A DNA stretch of 64,000 nt from Seriola aureovittata (lineage: Eukaryota; Chordata; Actinopteri; Carangiformes; Carangidae), in contig NC_079380.1 in assembly GCF_021018895.1 (NCBI RefSeq), forward strand, positions 5,574,236-5,638,235, given 5' to 3'. The notes beneath the pieces were generated by a model. That model was not told the origin of the DNA. It worked only from the letters and a program-made list of their open reading frames with translations, and made no database searches. The first letter of the stretch is position 1; each line of letters begins with the position of its first letter. Made by a program: the position numbers and the translations under genes. Positions 58,591-64,000 of the stretch are shown here, in pieces.

Positions 58591-59957
58591 AAGGGGTGGG
58601 GTGGGGTGGGGGGTTCGGGGAGTATTTTGATAGATGCCCTCTCCCACTGCTGGCTGCCTTCACTTTTGGGTTGGCTCCTCCAGAAATGCATGCAACTTTT
58701 TTTACTCTTTGCTGATGCGGCCAGAAAGAATATAGAGGCCTAAAAAACGAGCACAAGAGTGAAACACAACACAACAGCAGAGTGGGCCTCGGGGTTTCTT
58801 CAATGGTTTAAAACCCACAACCTGAGCCAACACTGCGGGCCTGCAGGTTGGATTCCCACCAGGAGCTCAGACTAAATGAATGCACTCACAGGTAGAAGCA
58901 CCTGCCAAACGGAACATGTTGTATTAAGTCCTGCTTTTATATTGAACCTGAAGGACTGGACCGTAAAATCTGTTATAAACTAGAACAAGCAGCACAAGAA
59001 CGAAAACACTAATAAACCTGACTAAGAATTATTAACAATATTTTACAAATCGTCTACAAAATATTTTTTTGCATTGGTTAAATGTATAGCTATAACGAAA
59101 AGCTGATGCAGCCACAAGTGTTAGACTTTTCAGTGCATATTTTTATTTCATAAAAAATGAAGCTGTTTTCTTTTCATTCAATTCATTTATCGTTTTCTAT
59201 TTTGTATCATTTTGAGATACGTTTATATTAAGAACCTATTTTTTTCGTTACAAAAACTCAGTTACGGACTGGATTTATTTTGTAATTCAATATTATTTCA
59301 AAGAAAAACCAACACTGAAAACGGTATTGATCTGTTGGGTAAAATTAGCCTGTTATTTATTTTAACTTTAAGTCGAACTGTGTTGAAATATTGTTGCTCT
59401 TTTTTATTAAAAACTAGTTTCAAAATAACTATTCTATATTATACTGTATGTCTTACACACAGGAAGTGGCTTCTTGTATGTTCTTTAATAGCACAAGTTC
59501 TTTCTTTATCGCCCAAACTTTCACATTCAGAGATTCACTTCTTGGGGACAAAGGAATTATTGATGACTGACGGGAAATTATTGGCAAATATGTATGGTCA
59601 GTTGCTCCAGAAAAAAATGAATGTCCATCTTATGGTTTTTTAATTGCATTCCTGTATTTTTTTTAATTTAATTTAATTAATAGTCTTTCAAGATCAATAT
59701 TAAACCTACCAGGGCCGAAAGCTTCAGCTGTTATCCACGCAGTTTTGTTTTAAATGAGACGGAATAATAATCTGAGTTGAGCTATTTCAGGTATTGATAT
59801 TGATATTAGTAATAAACTGTTGGTCACCATCACTCGCCACCCAAAGCGCGTGTGTGTCCGTACAGCAGCAGAGAGCACCCAGGACATTTTGGGGAACATA
59901 TGGGTCCCGGGGCAGCGCTCCAAACCCAGCCGGGGTGGCAACGGCTGCCCCTTGCAC

Positions 59958-59964
59958 TGTGTGT

Positions 59965-60034
<70 letters not shown>

Positions 60035-60043
60035 GCGTGTGTG
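59958..60043. repeat. (GT)n microsatellite
   Basis: GT array with a GAGT interruption near the start and GC variants at the end. Confidence 0.95.
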
Positions 60044-61590
60044 TTCACCAGTTTTCTTTAAATATGATTTGATATTTCAATATTGAAGAAAAGATATTAT
60101 TATTTAACCTTTCCTATATGTGGTTATTTAATGTGTGTGTGATGTTTATATTATATCCAATAAACACACAGATCGAATTGATTGAAACAGATAAATATTT
60201 ATAATTCCATATAAAATGTATAAATATGAGATGTGTGTTTAAAGTTAAAGAGGTGAAACCATTAAAGGGGGTCGACTTCATAATTCATATCTGATGTTTG
60301 ATGCATTATCGAAGCATGGAAACCAAAGATAAGGACCATTTTAAAACAGCAGATATGTGCATGTTGTCTGTATTGATGTCATGTCACTGCCGCGCAGGTC
60401 ATTTTATTTACAAAAGACAAAGAAATAACTTCTTTTTCACGTTTCAACAAGTAGGTCTACTAGCTCCTAAATTAATAATCACCTCAGGAATATATTAGGC
60501 ATCTAAAAAAATATGTAATAAAACACTGGAGATGTGTTTTTATTATTTTTTATGTCTTGACGTGATATTGTTTTACCTTTTTCTTATGCTTTGAAACCTG
60601 GTGTGAACAGACCTGCAGGACGCGTGTGTGTTCTGGATGTAAATACCTCCTCAAATGTGATTTCCAGCTTCTAAAGCATTGTGGTGACAGTGACAGGTCC
60701 ATTACTGTGTGGCAGTAGTGTCACGTTGTCAACAGTATGTTCAGATTATTTGTATTTTTACCAAAAAGGTTTAAAGTCAGGACGGAGCAGCAGCTGCAGG
60801 AGCTCTCCGCGGTGCTGAAACGGATCGAGTCTTAATGGTGAAGAAAACATGAAGCAGACCTTCGTTATTACCCCGATGACCTTGAGTGCAGTGCTTGGCA
60901 TCACTGAATGTGTAGCCTATTATTTGTATTTGTGAAGCAGGGTGTCCAGACTCTCATCAGTCTGCTGTAGAGACATTTACACCAAATCTGTTTTCGTCCC
61001 GAGGTCTGCAATTAAAATCTTCCCATACATTTTTAAAGACTTGTTTTGTAACTTTGAACTGTCTGCCAAGCAAAAATGACGCGTTGGCACCGTTTCACTT
61101 CAACGGGAAGAATGACAGCACTGCCCTCTCCCTCCTGTCCCACTTTATGAGATAAAGGCCCCGAGGCTCTGTGAGGGACTCCTGCAGGTTGTGGCACCGG
61201 GCCTGGTCAGCCTCCTCTCATCCAGTAACACAATGACTCGTGCAGACTAATGCTCTCAGAAAAGCTTTAAGCTGCACCTTTTTACACAAATACACATTGC
61301 TGAGCCGTTTACCGTAAGAAGTATTATTAATACTCCACTGATTGTGAAGGGAAACTCAAGTTATTTAAATAATGCTAGAGGTTTAATAGAACAGCCAAGG
61401 TTGTTCGATGGGTGTAAAAAAATCAAGTTGCACAGTCTCATTTATTGTCATTTTATTTTACCACACAGTTGGTTGAATACAAAGTTGAAAGACTTGAATT
61501 TTATGAAAAAATGATCAGCAACACATGGGATCCCTTCATTTTCATGGACTATTAACATTAATTACAAAAAACAACACAATAAATACGTGC

Positions 61591-61634
61591 AATAATAATA
61601 ATAATAATAATAATGATAATAATAATAATAATAA
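61591..61634. repeat. (AAT)n microsatellite
   Basis: Trinucleotide array with one GAT interruption. Confidence 0.92.
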
Positions 61635-61891
61635 CTTATTCAACAGCAGATTGCAAATTAAAATGAAAATATTGAATCAAAATTTACTTGAAATGAAAAT
61701 ACAGTACAATGGCTCAAGAAGAAGAAAAAAGATTCATATGATTAAATAAGAATAAAAAACGAAAATGAGAAAAAAAATGTTTGATTTCATTATATTTAGA
61801 TTTTTTTTTAAGAAGAAGTAGAAGTTCAAACATTGTGGCCAGCCCAGCCATTGTCAGATTCGTTGTGTTAATTCAAGTGTGCAAGTGAGTG

Positions 61892-61909
61892 AGTGTGTGT
61901 GTATGTGCG

Positions 61910-61957
<48 letters not shown>
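61892..61957. repeat. (GT)n microsatellite
   Basis: GT array with GC variants, ending in a GCGCGCGC stretch that precedes ACACAC. Confidence 0.93.
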
Positions 61958-61959
<2 letters not shown>

Positions 61960-62256
61960 CACACACCCGTGCGTGGAACAACAGTGCTGATGAAACATAC
62001 AGTGTCTTCCTGGGCCTCGCTGCCTTGCTCTGTAGTCTCGTTGGGTTTTGCATAGATGCGAAACGATTGGATTGATTTGATGGAGAACTGATTCCTTTAA
62101 AACTACCCAACTAAGCACATCACTCTCGATTCAGCATTTCCCCTCCTCTAAACTTCCTCTTTAAATTTGACCATTTCCAAAAAAAAAAAAAAAAACCCTC
62201 CCCAAATCTGGCACGTACAGGCGAGTAAATGTGATTTGCATTAGCTTGTTCACTGA

Positions 62257-62262
62257 TTTATT
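62257..62262 (-). terminator. neurod2: Candidate proximal neurod2 poly(A) signal AATAAA
   Basis: TTTATT on the plus strand, about 460 nt beyond the neurod2 stop. Confidence 0.4.
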
Positions 62263-62722
62263 TCTAATGATATATTATTAGAAAATCACCGCCAATGTCA
62301 GGGTGTGTAGCTGTAGCCAGTGATGTAGTGGTAAATAAAGAAGTGGGTAAACTTTGACTTCCAGTCATCAAAATGCAAACAACCACCAATACAAACACAA
62401 ATCACATTTTAAAAACATCATATTACTTGAAATTCCTTTATCCTCAGGTGTTGATATGATTTGTTTATCATCAAATTTCATCTTATAGATTTATATCAGC
62501 CTGAAAAAGCTGGATAAATAAGATTGTGGGTTAGGTGGATTTCTCTCCACTACATCCCTGACTATAGCAAGTTCAATACAGAATAAATTAAAGGAAAAAA
62601 CACCAATGACAACGAGTGAAACATCTCTCCAGAATGCCTAAATCCTGGTGGGTAAGCTTGTCAAAAAAGTGTGCCGTGGATAGATTGTTGATTGCAAGGG
62701 GACGCACAACAGGCTTCTCGTT

Positions 62723-63793
62723 TTAATTGTGAAAAAACGCGTTCAGTTCATCATACACGGGGGCCCGTTCGTGGTGTAAGTGCATGTCGTGGTAAGGCAG
62801 GACGTTTTCAGAGTGAATGCCGCTCCGGGCCCCTGAGGAGCCAAACACCAGGTTGTGGGACCCGGTGGATCTGGAGCCAGGCAGGCCGGAGTAATGCATA
62901 GAGTAGTGGTACCCCTTCTCGTTGTCGGGGGACGCGGAGCCTTGGTGCTTCAGGGAAAAGTTGCCATTGATGCACAGGGGCGGGCTGAGGGGCCCCTCAT
63001 ACTCGGGGCTGTTGTACTCCGGGGATCCGCTTCCACCATACAGAGAGTCGTAAGCCGAGCAGTAGCCGTGCGTCCTCAGCGGATGCGAGTTCGAGCCCGG
63101 CTGGCAGTGGGGGCTGGACAGACGTGCGCACTGGTAGGGGTAGGAGTGCATGGAGAAGGAGCCAGATCCGTACCTGCCCCCCTCCTGACACTGCTGCTCA
63201 GTCAGGAAGTTACGGGAGTTCAGCTGCAGGCATCCCGCCACCAGGTTGGTCGTTGGCTGGGAGAGACCCTTGCACAGCGTCTGGACGTAGGACACAAGGT
63301 CGGGCCTTTTACCATTGCGCAATATCTCCGACAGGGCCCAGATATAGTTTTTGGCCAAACGCAGCGTCTCGATTTTGGACAGTTTTTGCGTTTTGGAGTA
63401 GCAGGGCACCACTTTACGCAGATTGTCGAGCGCAGAGTTTAGGTCGTGCATGCGGGTCCGCTCTCGCGCGTTGGCCTTTATCCGTCGCATTTTGGAGCGC
63501 TCGATTCGGGCCTGCGTCATCTTGCGCTTCTTGGGGCCCCTTTTCTTGGGTCTTTCCCCCTCTGTGTCCTCTCCGTCGTCCTCTTCCTCCACCTCGTCGT
63601 CCTCGTCGTCTTCCCCGGCGTGTTCGGAGTGCGTCCTGCTGTCTCCTCTCAGATCAGAGGAGTCCATGTCGTCCTGTGTGTCATGGTCCTCATCTTTGAT
63701 CTTGGAATCCTCGCTGTCACTGTCGTCCGCCCAGCCGGAGTATTTCTGCACGTCTGGGAGAAGCGAGGGGTCACTGAAAAGCCTCGTCAACAT
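62723..63793 (-). CDS. neurod2: neurod2, neuronal bHLH transcription factor
   Basis: Class II bHLH activator that dimerises with E-proteins and binds CANNTG E-boxes (preferably CAGATG), driving neuronal differentiation in the nucleus (family knowledge). Intact single-exon CDS of 356 aa (human 382). Start [15 protein letters not shown] as in NEUROD2; acidic stretch at about aa 61-80; nuclear-localisation-type [11 protein letters not shown] at aa 81-91; bHLH at about aa 103-158, with [11 protein letters not shown] and [25 protein letters not shown]-specific block [20 protein letters not shown]; conserved end [10 protein letters not shown]. The human basic region has Asn where Thr113 is here. 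The ATG sits 7 nt inside an exon preceded by a clear splice acceptor (CTTTCCCTCCAG), so a noncoding first exon and the promoter lie past the window. Confidence 0.97.
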   Translation of the reverse strand: MLTRLFSDPSLLPDVQKYSGWADDSDSEDSKIKDEDHDTQDDMDSSDLRGDSRTHSEHAGEDDEDDEVEEEDDGEDTEGERPKKRGPKKRKMTQARIERSKMRRIKANARERTRMHDLNSALDNLRKVVPCYSKTQKLSKIETLRLAKNYIWALSEILRNGKRPDLVSYVQTLCKGLSQPTTNLVAGCLQLNSRNFLTEQQCQEGGRYGSGSFSMHSYPYQCARLSSPHCQPGSNSHPLRTHGYCSAYDSLYGGSGSPEYNSPEYEGPLSPPLCINGNFSLKHQGSASPDNEKGYHYSMHYSGLPGSRSTGSHNLVFGSSGARSGIHSENVLPYHDMHLHHERAPVYDELNAFFHN

Positions 63794-63800
63794 TGTGGCT

Positions 63801-64000
63801 CTGGAGGGAAAGAAAATGAAATCGAAAATGAGGCCTCACAAGCTCAGGGCATGGACACAGAGTCTGTGTGGCTTCATAATAAGAAAATAACAAGAAAACC
63901 AACAAAATTGTGTCATAAGACTCCACAGCAGAAACACAACACAGGTCGAGGTTAAACTGGCTCGCGCAGGTCACTACAAACATCCCAACTATTAAGTTCT
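63801..64000 (-). other. neurod2: neurod2 intron 1 (partial, runs off the window)
   Basis: The minus strand shows a pyrimidine-rich TTTCATTTTCTTTCCCTCCAG ending at 63801, followed by AGCCACAATG. NEUROD-family genes usually have a noncoding first exon and one intron just before the coding exon, so this is read as the 3' end of that intron. Confidence 0.8.

Larger units (their letters stand above)
34660..61440. other. Gene-free interval between cdk12 and neurod2
   Basis: About 27 kb with no supported coding exon. The two flanking genes converge on it. It holds dozens of CA/GT, CT and G-rich tracts, one Tc1-like transposon remnant (51169-51742), a probable interspersed repeat (about 49455-49990), and several non-repetitive stretches rich in homeodomain-type TAATTA/ATTA and E-box words that look like conserved regulatory DNA. 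The most suggestive are listed separately. Confidence 0.75.
61441..62722 (-). other. neurod2: Probable neurod2 3'UTR
   Basis: Minus-strand sequence after the neurod2 stop. AATAAA on the minus strand occurs at 62262-62257 (short 3'UTR, about 460 nt) and at 61458-61453 and 61446-61441 (long, about 1.27 kb). An (AAT)n array at 61591-61634 and a GT array at about 61892-61957 lie in the long form. The end is inferred. Confidence 0.45.

Noticed and set aside
58021..58647. Minus-strand open frame of about 208 codons
   Set aside because: Runs through two CA arrays and a GGT array (poly Thr-His and poly-His). It is open only because the repeats lack stop codons.
62855..63442. Plus-strand open frame of about 195 codons
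   Set aside because: Antisense shadow of the GC-rich neurod2 coding exon.

Overview
This window is nuclear DNA from a ray-finned (teleost, probably spiny-rayed/percomorph) fish. It has spliced vertebrate genes with small exons and GT-AG introns, very abundant (CA)n/(GT)n microsatellites, and several interspersed repeats that I recognise from percomorph genomes. No prokaryotic, viral or CRISPR features were seen.

Three protein-coding genes are supported, in an order matching human 17q12. (1) fbxl20, minus strand, CDS 17245->5630, 15 coding exons. My splice model gives exactly 436 codons, the human length. (2) cdk12, plus strand, CDS 20881->33240, 14 coding exons, 1364 codons. It contains the RS domain, a Pro-rich linker, a complete PITAIRE kinase domain and a Pro-rich tail. 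(3) neurod2, minus strand, 63793->62723, a single 356-aa coding exon with its 5' noncoding exon outside the window.

Layout: 1-2.2 kb, no gene seen; 2.2-5.6 kb, probable long fbxl20 3'UTR; 5.6-17.2 kb, fbxl20 with repeats in its introns; 17.2-20.9 kb, shared head-to-head upstream region of fbxl20 and cdk12; 20.9-34.6 kb, cdk12 and its 3'UTR; 34.6-61.4 kb, a gene-free interval between the convergent cdk12 and neurod2 ends, packed with microsatellites and stretches that look like regulatory DNA; 61.4-63.8 kb, neurod2. med1, which lies between FBXL20 and CDK12 in human, is not there.

How the genes work (family knowledge): FBXL20 is the substrate receptor of an SCF ubiquitin ligase, CDK12-cyclin K phosphorylates the RNA polymerase II tail during elongation, and NEUROD2 is a neuronal bHLH transcription factor. 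They are syntenic neighbours, not a pathway.

Most noteworthy: a recurring composite motif (TAAYRAACAGATG, then six bases, then an AATT-like core) at three places, with a partial fourth, in the neurod2-side intergenic DNA; a GC-AG intron and two alternative-end possibilities in cdk12; an apparent frame break at the cdk12 C-terminus; and an 853-bp hAT-type element with a perfect 8-bp target duplication in fbxl20. I did not find a novel multi-gene system.
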